From a bacterium M00.F.Ca.ET.205.01.1.1 (GTDB lineage Bacteria > Pseudomonadota > Alphaproteobacteria > Rhizobiales > Rhizobiaceae), in assembly GCA_004791255.1 (NCBI GenBank), contig SRUQ01000017.1, positions 1 through 56,102 on the forward strand: a DNA stretch of 56,102 bases, in the 5' to 3' direction. Below the pieces are notes generated by a model. That model saw only the letters and a program-made list of their open reading frames with translations, did not search any database and was not told where the DNA came from. Below are positions 8,685 through 18,106 of this stretch, piece after piece. Position 1 is the first letter of the stretch. Each line of letters begins with the position of its first letter. The translations under genes were made by a program, and so were the position numbers.

Positions 8685-11600
8685 GTTGCGCTAAGCACCT
8701 CGCCGGTTCGTAACGGAGCAATTATCGTGCACATAACGCCGGTGGACGCGTAATCAACGCGCACCTCGCCCCCCAGTTCCGAGGCCAGGGCCCGCTCGAT
8801 AAGGCGTGAACCGAAGCCCTTGTGGCTCGGTTTGGCAACCGGCGGGCCGCCACTCTCCTGCCAGCGCAGGACGAGCCGGCGGCTTGCGCCTTCACCTTCG
8901 ATCCGCCACCCGATCTCGACGTAACCGTTCTCCATGGAAAGCGCGCCGTATTTCACGGCATTCGTGCTCAATTCGTGCAAGGTCATGGCGATCGCCAGCG
9001 CAACGTTTGGGGTAAGTCGGATGTCGGGTCCCTCCATGCGGAAGCGGTTTTCTCGGCCCCCATGCGGCTTGATCGTGTCGGCGATGATGTCGGCCAGGTT
9101 CGCGCTCTGCCAGCTTTCGCGCGTCAGCACGTCATGGGCGTTAGCCAAGTTGATCAGCCGTGCGTTGAATGTGTTCCGCGCCTCGTCAAGCGTCGATGCA
9201 TGGCCAAGCGTCTGGGAGGCGATCGACTGGATGACGGCCATCGTATTCTTGACGCGGTGGTTGAGCTCGCCCATCATGATTTTCCGGTGTTCGTCCGCCC
9301 GCCGACGCTCGGTCATGTCGCGCGCGATGGTGGACGCACCGATGGCCCTGCCTTGGGCATCGCCCAGCGGCGATAAGGTCAAGGAAACCCAGACCATGGT
9401 TCCGTCCTTGCGCTGACGGCGTGTTTCATAGTGCTGGATGTGCTCGCCCTGTCGGACGCGCTCGAGGATGTTCTTTTCCTCATCTTGGCGATCCGGCGGC
9501 ACCAGGATCATGATGGATTTGCCGACGATCTCGTCGGAGCGATAGCCGAACAGTCGCTCGGCTCCGATATTCCAACTTATAACAATGCCATCAAGATGCT
9601 TGCTTATGATCGCGTCGTCCGATGACGCGACGATAGCAGCGAGGCGTTCGGCAAGTTCTTCGGACCGCTTTCGCTCGGTAATGTCGACCAGCATGTTCAC
9701 CGCGCCGGTGACCTTGCCCGCGGCATCACGCAAGGGTGTGGGATAGGCGAGGAACGGCACCCGGACTCCGTCAGGTCGCTCGGCCACGGCTTCGGCACCC
9801 TGTAGCGGCCTGTTTTCCTTCAGCGCGATCGCCATCGGACATTCGTCGTGTGGCAACGGGGTGCCGTCTGGTCGATAAATGCGCCACGACCCGCACCATT
9901 CATCCGTGCCCAATTCGGGACGACGACCCCACAATTCCACGGCCGCAGGATTGTAGGACGTTATTCGGCCTTTGGCGTCGGTCGTGTAGACCGCGCCCGG
10001 CAAAGCCGCGATCAGGTCTTTCAGGCGCTGCTCGCTGGCGCGGACCGCGCTCTCGCCTTGCCTGCGCTCGGTGATGTCGATGAAAGTGATGACAACGCCC
10101 GCGATGCGGTTGTCGCGCGTTCGGTAGGGAAGCATACGACGTAAATACCAGCGTCCCGCGTCGCTGGGCACTTCGGCCTCGATGGTGGTGAGTTTCCTCA
10201 GCACCGTCTCGGCGTCCGACAAAAGCTGGTCATCGGAGAATTTCCGGGCGAAATGAGCGATCGGCCGGCCGATATCGGACGTTACGAGGTCGAAAAGTTC
10301 TTTCGTCGCCGGTGCGAACCAGTTTATTGCCAGCTTGTCGTCCAGGAACAGCGTCGCCGTCTCCGACCCTGCCAACAGATTGTTCAAGTCGTTGGTGCTA
10401 CGTTCCTGCTCCGCGATCTTGTGCTGAAGCTGGCTGTTGACGGTATTCAGCTCCTCATTGAAGGACTGCAGTTCCTCCTTGGAGGTTTCCAGCTCCTCAT
10501 TGGTAGATTGAAGCTCCTCGTTCATCGAGGTCGCTTCCTCGTTAGAGGCCTTCAATTCCTCGTTCGCGGTCTCCAGATGTTCGATGGTGGTGCGCAACTC
10601 GACCCGCATCGAGACCAGCTCTTCCTCAAGCGCGCGCGCACCTGAGGATGTTTCCCCGGCATCTTCGCGAATGGGTGACGGCTTGGACTCGCCAATTGGC
10701 CCGCCTAGCTCGAAGGTCACCAAGGCGAATTTGCCGGTGTGCGGTTGCGAGGGTAGCGGCATCACCGTCATGGCGACGTTCCGCGAGGACCCACGCCGAT
10801 GCAGGCGGCCCTGGACCGTGACGCTCTTGTCGCCTTTCAATGCTTCGCCTATCGCACCGCGAAGCTTGAGGCCCAGGCCGCCCCGCGCCATCGCCAGGAT
10901 GTCCCTGGTGGGCTCGCCCGATGGCTGCTCCAGATAGTCGCGCGTCGTTCCGTGGAAATAGACGACGCGCCCTTTCTCGTCGATCATCACCGAGGCAGGG
11001 GCATACCGTTCCAGCAAGGCGCGGCGCGCGATGTCGGCGAGAGGCGCGGAGATTGTCTCCGATTCCGTGGACGATGGCTCGCCCGCTCCTCCAGTTCCGA
11101 TCGGCCCGCGCGGCGGACGATAGTCGATAAGATCGTGCCGGGTTGGCCCGATCCGGCGGTATAGTCGCCATTTCTTCGAAACCGTCTCGAAGAGATCGTC
11201 ATGCCGTCCAATTGTCTCGGCATTGCCTAGAAACAGATGCCCGTCCGGGCGCAGAGCAAAATGGCACAGGACGATTATGCGTTGCTGCGCCTCATGCTCC
11301 AGATAGATGAGGAAATTGCGGCACGAAACGATGTCCAATCGTGAGAACGGTGGATCCCTTAGCAGGTTCTGCGCCGCGAACACCACCATGTCGCGGAGCT
11401 CCTTTCCCACCTGAAAGGAGCCATCGAGCTTTTCGAAGAAGCGGCGGATACGCTCGGGTGGAAAGTCAGCAAGCGCGGCGGCCGGGTAGATGCCGTCGCG
11501 CGCCTTGCGCAGATTGGCTTCTTGGGCGTCCGTGGCGAACACCTTCAGGTCGAAGCGCTTCCCGGAAGCTTCGGCATATTCGGTGATCGCCATGGCGATC

Positions 11601-12649
11601 GAATAGGCTTCATCCCCTGTGGCGCAGGCAGGGACCCAGACACGCACCGATCCGCCACTCTCGCGCTGGGCAATGAGAGGTGCGATCACAAGCTCGCCGA
11701 GCGCCTTCCAAGCCTCGGGGTCGCGGAAGAATCCCGTGACGCTGATCATCAGATCGGCGACCAGCATGGTCACCTCTTCGGAATTGATGCGCAGGTCGTC
11801 GAGATAATCGGACAGCGTCGCGATGTTTCGCAGCCCCATGCGACGATGGACACGGCGCTTGAGCGTGTTGCGCTTGTAGCAGCCGAAATCGTGACCATCT
11901 CGGGCGCGCACTACCTCCAGAACATCCTCGATCGTGGCCTCACCCCTCGGGACGACCGGCTCGACTTCGGCCGGGGCGGAGACGTAGCCATGATGGACAT
12001 AGGCGAGCAACGCCTCCGGCATCTTTTCCGGGCCCAGCACGTGGTCGGCTAGACCTGCCGAAATCGCACTCCGTGGCATGCCGTCGAACTTGGCGGTCTC
12101 AGGCGCCTGGACCATGCTCATGCCGCCTTCGGCCCTGATCTCCTTCAACCCCTCGGTGCCGTTACTCCCTGTGCCGGAGAGCACGATGGCGATGGAACGC
12201 TCCCGCCGCTCCCTCGCGATCGAGGCAAACAGCACATCAACCGGATGGCGGTGACCGCGCGGCTCAGACGGCCGCGACACCTTTAGCCTATCCACGACCA
12301 GCTTGAGGTCAGTATCCGGGGCGATTACATAAACATGGTCGTGCGCGAGAACCATGCCGTCCTCGACCTGCAGCACAGGCATGCTGGTATGGCTGGTTAG
12401 AATGCGGGCCATCTCGCTTTCCCGCTTTGGGTCCAGGTGCAGCACGACCACGAAGGCACAGCCGCTGTCAGCCGACATGGCGTCGAAGAACCTGCCCAGC
12501 GCCTCGATGCCGCCTGCCGAGGCTCCGATACCTACGACCGGAATAGCCGCGCTCGGATGGCCAACGGTGCCGTGCTCGGCAGCCTGCACTCGCTTCGCGA
12601 TTGTGTCGCGACCCGAACGGCCTTCGTTTTTGCTTGATTTTTTGGCCAT
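8681..12649 (-). CDS. CheB-CheR-PAS-HWE histidine kinase fusion
   Basis: A 1322-residue cytoplasmic sensor. The order is: CheB methylesterase (about 36-225, IGASAGGIEAL and IVLSGTGSNGTEGL); CheR methyltransferase (about 235-500, SVTGFFRDPEAW, VWVPACATGDEAYS, DIVSCRNFLIYL); a first PAS-like segment (535-650); a coiled coil rich in NEEL repeats (672-750); three more PAS domains (about 755-865, 870-995, 1000-1115); and an HWE/HisKA_2 core with HRVKNTMAVI (His about 1131), HELSTNAVKYGAL, the HWE-type WQESGGP and GFGSRLI. Methylation and demethylation of a partner may tune the kinase, but the substrate is unknown. There are no membrane segments. The downstream receiver overlaps its stop codon. The ATG at 12649 begins MAKKSSKNEG. 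Confidence 0.92.
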   Translation of the reverse strand: MAKKSSKNEGRSGRDTIAKRVQAAEHGTVGHPSAAIPVVGIGASAGGIEALGRFFDAMSADSGCAFVVVLHLDPKRESEMARILTSHTSMPVLQVEDGMVLAHDHVYVIAPDTDLKLVVDRLKVSRPSEPRGHRHPVDVLFASIARERRERSIAIVLSGTGSNGTEGLKEIRAEGGMSMVQAPETAKFDGMPRSAISAGLADHVLGPEKMPEALLAYVHHGYVSAPAEVEPVVPRGEATIEDVLEVVRARDGHDFGCYKRNTLKRRVHRRMGLRNIATLSDYLDDLRINSEEVTMLVADLMISVTGFFRDPEAWKALGELVIAPLIAQRESGGSVRVWVPACATGDEAYSIAMAITEYAEASGKRFDLKVFATDAQEANLRKARDGIYPAAALADFPPERIRRFFEKLDGSFQVGKELRDMVVFAAQNLLRDPPFSRLDIVSCRNFLIYLEHEAQQRIIVLCHFALRPDGHLFLGNAETIGRHDDLFETVSKKWRLYRRIGPTRHDLIDYRPPRGPIGTGGAGEPSSTESETISAPLADIARRALLERYAPASVMIDEKGRVVYFHGTTRDYLEQPSGEPTRDILAMARGGLGLKLRGAIGEALKGDKSVTVQGRLHRRGSSRNVAMTVMPLPSQPHTGKFALVTFELGGPIGESKPSPIREDAGETSSGARALEEELVSMRVELRTTIEHLETANEELKASNEEATSMNEELQSTNEELETSKEELQSFNEELNTVNSQLQHKIAEQERSTNDLNNLLAGSETATLFLDDKLAINWFAPATKELFDLVTSDIGRPIAHFARKFSDDQLLSDAETVLRKLTTIEAEVPSDAGRWYLRRMLPYRTRDNRIAGVVITFIDITERRQGESAVRASEQRLKDLIAALPGAVYTTDAKGRITSYNPAAVELWGRRPELGTDEWCGSWRIYRPDGTPLPHDECPMAIALKENRPLQGAEAVAERPDGVRVPFLAYPTPLRDAAGKVTGAVNMLVDITERKRSEELAERLAAIVASSDDAIISKHLDGIVISWNIGAERLFGYRSDEIVGKSIMILVPPDRQDEEKNILERVRQGEHIQHYETRRQRKDGTMVWVSLTLSPLGDAQGRAIGASTIARDMTERRRADEHRKIMMGELNHRVKNTMAVIQSIASQTLGHASTLDEARNTFNARLINLANAHDVLTRESWQSANLADIIADTIKPHGGRENRFRMEGPDIRLTPNVALAIAMTLHELSTNAVKYGALSMENGYVEIGWRIEGEGASRRLVLRWQESGGPPVAKPSHKGFGSRLIERALASELGGEVRVDYASTGVMCTIIAPLRTGEVLSAT

Positions 12650-13553
12650 GGCGCCTTGTTCAATGATAACGGCCGGCGATTAGACAGCGAGGACCCCTCC
12701 GCGTTCCCGGCATGGTGTGAATCTTGCACAGATGCGGTGCAACCGCAAAATAAAAGCGTGGGCGTACCTATGGGCCAATGAGGCATTCGGGCTGTGTATG
12801 TTCTGTCAGGAAAGGATGGTTATGTATGGAAATATCGGGCCTCGAAGGAGGTCGGAGGTCAGCCCCCCGCGCATCCCTCACTTTCGATCTAGGCCTGCTT
12901 CGGGGACGATAAGCAATCGATCCGCGCAGGTCTAAGGGAAAGGCCCCGGCGCGACGCCGGGGCCATTGGCCATGCACGCAATACCTGCATGTCCGCTTAT
13001 GGAGCTCGCGCTGATGTGGTGAACGATCGATGAATGACGTTATAGGCCGCCCCGCGGGGGGGTGCACCCTCTGGGGTTCGAATTCGCAAGAGATTGCAAT
13101 CGGAATAGAGAAGTCAAAAGCGGGCAGCGCTTTGCTTATGCCACTATTTTATGGGCTTCACCGATTGAGGAACGGGCATCGCAATATGCTGCCGTCGACC
13201 AGCACTGTCGCCAGATTTGATTCAGCAGCGAGCGTGACGTTGGAATTGCGGCTTTGCATTGCCGCTACCTTCTATGCTGATACTTACGTCTGAGCAGATC
13301 GGGATGTTGCGGCTTTGCCATCCGTCCCGCCCGTTTCCTCGACGCGCACCTATTGACCAATCCCACAAGTGGTGGCTCGAGAGCCGACCGGCACCTTCGA
13401 GAGCGTTCATCGACAGAGTCACGATCATGCGGAGTCAAAGCCCTCCGCATGAGCGAGCAGGGGGAAGCATTACTCTGCCAACGGACTATCCGAATGAAGC
13501 CTCGGTAATGAAAAGCGTGAATCTTGGACGAGAATAGCGAATCCAGGGCCGGC
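12650..13553. other. divergent intergenic region of about 900 bases
   Basis: This separates the minus-strand CheB-CheR kinase from the plus-strand HARP-like gene. No coding frame is convincing. It contains the strong hairpin at 12942-12964, listed separately. No EcfG-type box serves the kinase. Confidence 0.35.
12942..12964. terminator. perfect GC-rich hairpin, orphan
   Basis: GGCCCCGGC (12942-12950) pairs perfectly with GCCGGGGCC (12956-12964) around a 5-base loop. There is no T-run on either side and no gene ends here, so it may instead belong to an unannotated RNA. Confidence 0.4.
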
Positions 13554-13578
13554 AGAACCGAGCACTGGTTGAAACGTT
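13554..13578 (+). promoter_or_regulatory. EcfG-like promoter with one -35 mismatch
   Basis: AGAAC, 16 bases, CGTT. It ends 40 bases before ATG 13619 and supports that start over the TTG at 13577, which lies within the box. Confidence 0.45.
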
Positions 13579-13618
13579 GTCCAACAAACTGCTTGCCGAC
13601 TGCAGCGTGGAATCAAGC

Positions 13619-14491
13619 ATGAGCGATAGCAAGGCAACTTCGAATGGCAACGATCGTCCCGGCGCGACCGCGGCTTTTCCATACGACCGTATGACGGTCG
13701 AGCGGTTTCGAAAGACCTTTCCTCGCGCCCGCTGGAACGACGATCTGAAGGCATGGTTCGTTCCGGGCAAAACCGCCGCGAAGCGTTTCGATCGATGGCT
13801 GGAACGAGAGCTTTCGCAGACCCAAATCCATGCCGACCTCAAAGGCCGCGACGCCTTTGTCTTTGATCCCATCGTCTCGAAGTATCTTCGGCGCCTTGAC
13901 GATCATTTGGAAGTGGTGACGCCCTATTCCCGCACCGTCGTTGGGGAGATGCGCGAAGTGCCGTTCGCCTCCTGGGATGCCGATCGCCATGCATGGACGG
14001 TCCCCTACCGGTCATATGAAGTCCTGCGCCGGCACTGGAGCCGGATCGAGGAGGCGGCCAGGCGCAACGAACCGGAAGAGCGCAAACAGCGCCACGAAGC
14101 TAATCGCGGGTCGGAAAAGGAACGAGCCGCGCGTGCCCACGTTACCGAACGTCGCCGAAGACGCTATCCGCTAGATCCTGAGAACATGCCGCCCTTTGGT
14201 CGGCCGGTGATGACGTCTGCGTATGGCGTGGTCGTCTTTGTCGGTTGTGACGGTGAGCCAGTCGACCCAGAAATCCTTCGAGCTTGCTACGCCGATATCC
14301 CAATCTTGGCCGAGAACGTTTGGGGGCAATGGCGCCCCGCAACACTCGCCGAACTCGTGAAAACGTGGCCCTCGCGTTCCGGCTCAAAGACGAACGACGG
14401 AATCTGGAGGCAGTCCACGATCGAGGAGTTGCGCGTGGCAAGAAAGGCGGCGGCCAGAATGGAGCGGCTGCGGTCCAGTATGGGCCGCTAG
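13619..14491 (+). CDS. uncharacterised protein with two HARP-like repeats
   Basis: The 290-residue product starts MSDSKATSNG. Two similar modules precede a highly charged linker: residues about 20-75 (FPYDRMTVERFRKTFPRA, then KAWFVPGKTAAKRF) and about 85-150 (FDPIVSKYLRRL, then HAWTVPYRSYEVLRRHW). Each pairs a helix with a W-x-V/W-x-V-P strand, which resembles the HARP (HepA-related) domain of SMARCAL1-type annealing helicases, but no helicase follows. Residues 150-185 are almost entirely Arg/Lys/Glu and a coiled helix is likely. The C-terminal 100 residues (AYGVVVFVGCDGEPV) are unassigned. DNA or RNA binding is an inference. Ribosome site GTGGA is at 13606-13610. Confidence 0.65.
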   Translation: MSDSKATSNGNDRPGATAAFPYDRMTVERFRKTFPRARWNDDLKAWFVPGKTAAKRFDRWLERELSQTQIHADLKGRDAFVFDPIVSKYLRRLDDHLEVVTPYSRTVVGEMREVPFASWDADRHAWTVPYRSYEVLRRHWSRIEEAARRNEPEERKQRHEANRGSEKERAARAHVTERRRRRYPLDPENMPPFGRPVMTSAYGVVVFVGCDGEPVDPEILRACYADIPILAENVWGQWRPATLAELVKTWPSRSGSKTNDGIWRQSTIEELRVARKAAARMERLRSSMGR

Positions 14492-14804
14492 GCGCGACCG
14501 TTGAGACCCTGCTATCTGGTGCGCCGATGCCAGAATGTCAGAAGCTAGGCGGAGTGCCAAAGATCACGGCCATCGTATTAGCGTAGTCGCGCGCAAGCGC
14601 ATCAACCATCTTGCGCTGACTGGATTGCTAAAGTCCGCGGCACTACTGAAGCGAGATCATAGTCGGGCCGATCGAAAAACAATGCGCGTGACGCACGCTA
14701 TAAGCGCCGACGTCAGCGCGCGGTCCCACCGGTTTCCGACAGCATAAGGCAGTGCAAGTCGTCATCTGAATCGCTGACGGAATGCGGCCCATTTCCAAAT
14801 CGGG
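14492..14804. other. intergenic, 313 bases between convergent genes
   Basis: I see no gene, no stress-type promoter and no clear terminator hairpin in this stretch. Confidence 0.35.
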
Positions 14805-15581
14805 CTACTCCAGCTCTATCCACGCCGGCGCATGATCGCTCGGCTTCTCCCACCCGCGCGTCTCAACATCCACCCTGGCATCGCGAAGACGGGACGACAA
14901 CGAGGGACTGACGAGCAGATGATCCATCCGCAGGCCAGAACTCCTGTCGTAGCCGCCGCCATAGGAGTGATTCCAATAAGTATAGACACCCTTTTGCGGA
15001 TGGATGCGCCGGACCGCATCGATCCAGCCATCCTCCAGCATCCCGGAATAGGCTTGCCGACTCTCGGGAAAGTATACTGCATCGCCAAGCCATCGTCGGG
15101 GCACCACAGCATCAATCGCGGTTGGAACGACATTATAGTCTCCGCACAGCACGGTCGGCGTGCCCTCCTGGAGAAGAGCTTGGCCGTAGCTGATCAGACG
15201 GCCGAACCAATGCAGCTTGTAATCAAACTTGGGTCCAGGGGCGGGATTTCCGTTTGGCAGGTAAAGACAGCCGACAACGAGCCCGCTGACCTCTGCCTCG
15301 ATATAGCGGCTATGGCTGTCGTCAGGGTCGCCGGGAAGCCCGCGTCGGCGCTCAATCGGCTCTGCTCCGCGAGCCAGGATAGCAACACCGTTGTACGATT
15401 TCTGGCCATGCCAGATCGCGCCGTAACCAGCGCCGCCGATCGCCTCGGCCGGAAACTTCACGTCCGAGGTTTTGAGTTCTTGAAGACAGACGACATCATA
15501 GCGCGTGGCCTTGAGCCACGCGAGGAGGACCGGCAGCCGACCGTTAACACCGTTTACATTGAAGGTGGCGACACGGATCAT
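14805..15581 (-). CDS. xthA: exodeoxyribonuclease III
   Basis: The 258-residue product is a full-length exonuclease III/AP endonuclease of the EEP fold. Visible elements are RVATFNVNGVNGRL, the metal-binding Glu in DVVCLQELKT, YNGVAILAR, CGDYNVVPTAID with the catalytic Asp and Asn, and the C-terminal RMDHLLVSPSL and PSDHAPAWIEL with the catalytic Asp-His. It cleaves DNA at abasic sites and removes 3' blocking groups after oxidative damage. The start at 15581 has no strong ribosome site but lies 14 bases after the stop of the DUF3606 gene, so the two are probably one transcript. That ties the enzyme to the EcfG-like box at 15811-15835. Confidence 0.93.
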   Translation of the reverse strand: MIRVATFNVNGVNGRLPVLLAWLKATRYDVVCLQELKTSDVKFPAEAIGGAGYGAIWHGQKSYNGVAILARGAEPIERRRGLPGDPDDSHSRYIEAEVSGLVVGCLYLPNGNPAPGPKFDYKLHWFGRLISYGQALLQEGTPTVLCGDYNVVPTAIDAVVPRRWLGDAVYFPESRQAYSGMLEDGWIDAVRRIHPQKGVYTYWNHSYGGGYDRSSGLRMDHLLVSPSLSSRLRDARVDVETRGWEKPSDHAPAWIELE

Positions 15582-15595
15582 CGCTACGCGGCCGG

Positions 15596-15775
15596 CTATT
15601 TCTTGAGCTTGCCCTCGACCTTCTTGCGGCTGTTGCCGACCGATTTCACGGCCGACATGACCTCGGCCCTGTTGGCTCCAGTCTTGGCCGCCTCATACTT
15701 CACTTCATGATCCTGCGCACCTGCGACCTTCGCGCGGTCCTGGCTGCGGCCGCGAGTTGTTTGAGTAGTGGCCAT
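15596..15775 (-). CDS. DUF3606-like small protein
   Basis: The 59-residue product starts MATTQTTRGRSQDRAKV and continues HEVKYEAAKTGANRAEVM and AVKSVGNSRKKVEGKLKK. This is the short helix-loop-helix arrangement of DUF3606 proteins, which are small, basic and of unknown role, often clustered with stress genes in rhizobia. ATG 15775 follows TTGGAGC. It is the first gene of a likely operon with xthA. Three other members of this loose family lie at 19470, 20696 and 42530. Confidence 0.7.
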   Translation of the reverse strand: MATTQTTRGRSQDRAKVAGAQDHEVKYEAAKTGANRAEVMSAVKSVGNSRKKVEGKLKK

Positions 15776-15810
15776 TTTCTTGCTCCAAGGTTTGCGTTCC
15801 AGTTCCCAAC

Positions 15811-15835
15811 AACGCAGCCGGACTCTTCTGGTTCA
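15811..15835 (-). promoter_or_regulatory. EcfG-like promoter with one -35 mismatch
   Basis: Minus-strand TGAAC, 16 bases, CGTT. Located 36 bases upstream of the DUF3606-xthA pair. Confidence 0.45.
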
Positions 15836-15870
15836 ATTCAACGACGCGCGTCAGGAAACGTTGCGGATCC

Positions 15871-16275
15871 GTGGACGCAGCGTTTCGCGCGGATCCGCAA
15901 CAAATGCTTCTGCAATTGATGCCGGAGATATCAGAGCAATGCGGCAACTTCGCCGTCGCCAGTCCGGTCGAAGTCAGACAGGTCAGCCTGACGACCACCA
16001 CGGGCCACCGTCGAGACGGCGTCGTCTTCATCGGCGACGCATTCTCCACCACGTGCCCGGCGCAAGGTGACGGCATCCATCGGGAGGTTACCGATGTCGA
16101 GCGCCTGTGCTCGACCTACATTCCCACCTGGCTGGAAACGCCGGGCATGGGCGCCGACAAGATCAGTGCCTTCTACGACGACCCGATCAAGGTCGCGGCC
16201 GACGGTCATGCCATGCGCTCAAGGCGCTTCCTCAGGCAGCGTAACAACACTGCGCGCCAGCTGATGATCAGTTGA
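15871..16275 (+). pseudogene. C-terminal remnant of an FAD-dependent monooxygenase
   Basis: The frame encodes the FAD-binding end of a group A flavin monooxygenase: DGVVFIGDAFSTTCPAQGDG is the GD motif that contacts FAD, followed by VTDVERLCSTYIPTWLETPG and DKISAFYDDP. The family is about 400 residues, but here only about 134 remain. There is no N-terminal Rossmann GxGxxG segment anywhere upstream. The sequence just before (LMPEISEQCGNFAVASPVE) also fits the family. The C-terminus is cut short as well. Confidence 0.75.
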
Positions 16276-16332
16276 GCGTCCTCAGGCAGAGTTCTCTTCT
16301 CGCCGGGTTGAACGACATGATAAACGGCGCCT

Positions 16333-16842
16333 ATGGGAATCAAGAACTATCTGATCGAAGGCGGTTCCGGCACTGGAAAAACGTCTGTCGCTACCGAACT
16401 GGAGCGGCGGGGTTACCATGTCGTCCATGGTGACCGGGTCTTGGCCTATGTCGGCGACCCCGAAACAGGCAAGACACTGCCAGGGCCACCCGAAGGCGAG
16501 GATCGCATCGCTTGGGGATACGCGCACTGGATTTGGCCCGTCGACAAGGTCCGGGCCATTGCTGCCGACACCGCCCATCCTGCCACCTTCTTCTGTGGCG
16601 GCTCGCGCAATTTCCATAAATTCCTGGACTTATTCGACAAGGTCTTTGTGCTCGACGTAGACGTTGAGACGTTGAACCGACGATTAGATGGGCGACCGAA
16701 TGAGCCAGGTTTCGATCCGGCCGAGCGGCGGCTGGTGCTGCGCTACCATCATACCCGGGAATATCTTCCCGTTGGCATGGATATCGACACGGCGGGTACG
16801 GTCCCAAGCGTCGTCGACAATATCCTCGCCCAACTCGCCTGA
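16333..16842 (+). CDS. P-loop NTPase, small kinase-like
   Basis: The 169-residue product has a Walker A motif EGGSGTGKTSVATELERRG at residues 9-27 and a likely Walker B strand DKVFVLDVDVETL near 113-125, followed by RRLDGRPNEPGF, which resembles the lid of nucleoside or shikimate kinase-like proteins. The early HGDRVLAYVGDPETG suggests a substrate loop. It is compact and soluble. The substrate cannot be told from sequence. ATG 16333 has no obvious ribosome site. It lies between two gene remnants and looks like a stand-alone gene. Confidence 0.75.
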   Translation: MGIKNYLIEGGSGTGKTSVATELERRGYHVVHGDRVLAYVGDPETGKTLPGPPEGEDRIAWGYAHWIWPVDKVRAIAADTAHPATFFCGGSRNFHKFLDLFDKVFVLDVDVETLNRRLDGRPNEPGFDPAERRLVLRYHHTREYLPVGMDIDTAGTVPSVVDNILAQLA

Positions 16843-17029
16843 AGCCCTGAACGCATCGTGAATGGGATAGGAAGCACTGGAATATTGCGGGAAGACGCTA
16901 GCCGCCTGAACGGTTCACTGGCGGCGCTGAGAGTCTGTAGCCGACCGGCAGCTTGCGGATCGGCAAGTCGCTCGCCCTAACGACTGACTTGAAGGCGCGA
17001 AGCAGCCGTCTCGTCATGGCGGCAATCAG

Positions 17030-17377
17030 CATGAGCTTTATTTCGTCGCCTTCGATCTCCTGCACCTCGACGGCCAGGATCTGCGCGATATGGCGCTGGA
17101 GGAGCGTCGCGAAATCCTGTCCGGCATGACCGAGCCTGGCCGCCGTATCCAGTTCAGTGAGCCGTTGCCGGGCGATGCCAAGGCCATCTTTCATTTGCTC
17201 GACCAGGCTGGCCTTGAGGGCATGGTATCGAAGCGCCGCGACAGCAAATACCGCAGCGGGCCGTCGACCGCCTGGCTGAAGGCGAAGTGCTATGCGGTCG
17301 ACGAATACGAGCTGCTTGGCGTCGAGCGCGAAGCGGGAAAGCCAGCCTTTGCCCTGATGGCCGACCGCGGCAACTGA
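17030..17377 (+). pseudogene. fragment of an ATP-dependent DNA ligase
   Basis: The frame reads HELYFVAFDLLHLDGQDLRD, then EERREILSGM, GLEGMVSKRRDSKYRSG and TAWLKAKCY. These are motifs III to V of the nucleotidyltransferase domain of LigC/LigD-type ligases, including the motif V Lys in WLKAK. Motif I with the adenylated Lys is missing upstream and the OB-fold is truncated after about 20 residues. It cannot be an active ligase. The intact relative in this window is LigD at 31073-32971. Confidence 0.8.
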
Positions 17378-17403
17378 GCGATTCAGTTCCAGCACCGCTG
17401 CCA

Positions 17404-17725
17404 TGCATGACCCAAAGTTTCCGATTACCATTGTTCCCGGTAGCGGCCCTAGCCGGCGGCTTCGGGGTGATCAGTGGCTTTGCGCTGTATTTCTTCCTGC
17501 TTCACTATGTTCACCCAGACGCACTTTCAACCGGGCCGAAATGCACTGAGGATGGGCGTTGGCCTACTCACCGCAGCCATAGCTGGCTTCGTCTTCGAAT
17601 TGGTGCGGGACGCGATCCACGACGGTGATGGCCTGGGCTGGACCGCCAGCATCATTGGCAAGGAGATCGACTATGTTGGCGGATTTGTGGGCACCAGCAT
17701 CTCTGAATGCGTAGTCAGGCCATGA
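17404..17725 (+). pseudogene. small membrane protein, probably frameshifted
   Basis: An ATG at 17404 opens a frame with a strong membrane helix (LFPVAALAGGFGVISGFALY, then FFLLHYV). From about 17545 a second frame carries NALRMGVGLLTAAIAGFVFE and IGKEIDYVGGFVGTSIS. Joined by a one-base shift near 17530-17550 they make a protein of about 105 residues with two membrane segments. Whether this is a real lesion cannot be settled without a homologue. Confidence 0.45.
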
Positions 17726-18106
17726 TCGTCCTGACTGTCGATGACCAGGACGCTGTCGATGCAACGCTGACCAGTGCGTTAGCGATAATCAGGTCTTGCC
17801 AGAACGTTCTGATTTGGCGCCCATGCCTATAGAAAATCGGCGGCGGTCAAGGTGTAAAAACTGCGACGTCCGTGGGAATAGGCTTTGCTGGCAACTTTGT
17901 GGATGGACGTTCGCAAGGTATCGAATGCCGAAAGGATGTGGACGTGGTTTTTCGAACTTCTTTGAGAACGCATTGGTCAAGCGCGTGAAGCGCCTGCAAT
18001 GGCCGCTGGCGTGTCGCAAACTCTCTGGCCGATAGAAGATCTTTGCGAAAAAATGGACGCCGTCTAGGCCGGGCAAACGTGGGCCATACAAGAAAAGCTC
18101 TGATTG
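17726..18106. other. 381-base stretch, no supported gene
   Basis: Open frames exist on both strands but have no ribosome sites and atypical composition (Cys/Arg-rich). I see nothing identifiable. Confidence 0.3.

Noticed and set aside
13075..13084. GGTTCGAATT, like a tRNA T-loop
   Set aside because: The flanking bases cannot form the T stem and no acceptor or anticodon arm is present.
16898..17431. 177-residue minus-strand frame
   Set aside because: It is antisense to the ligase fragment, whose plus-strand motifs are unmistakable.
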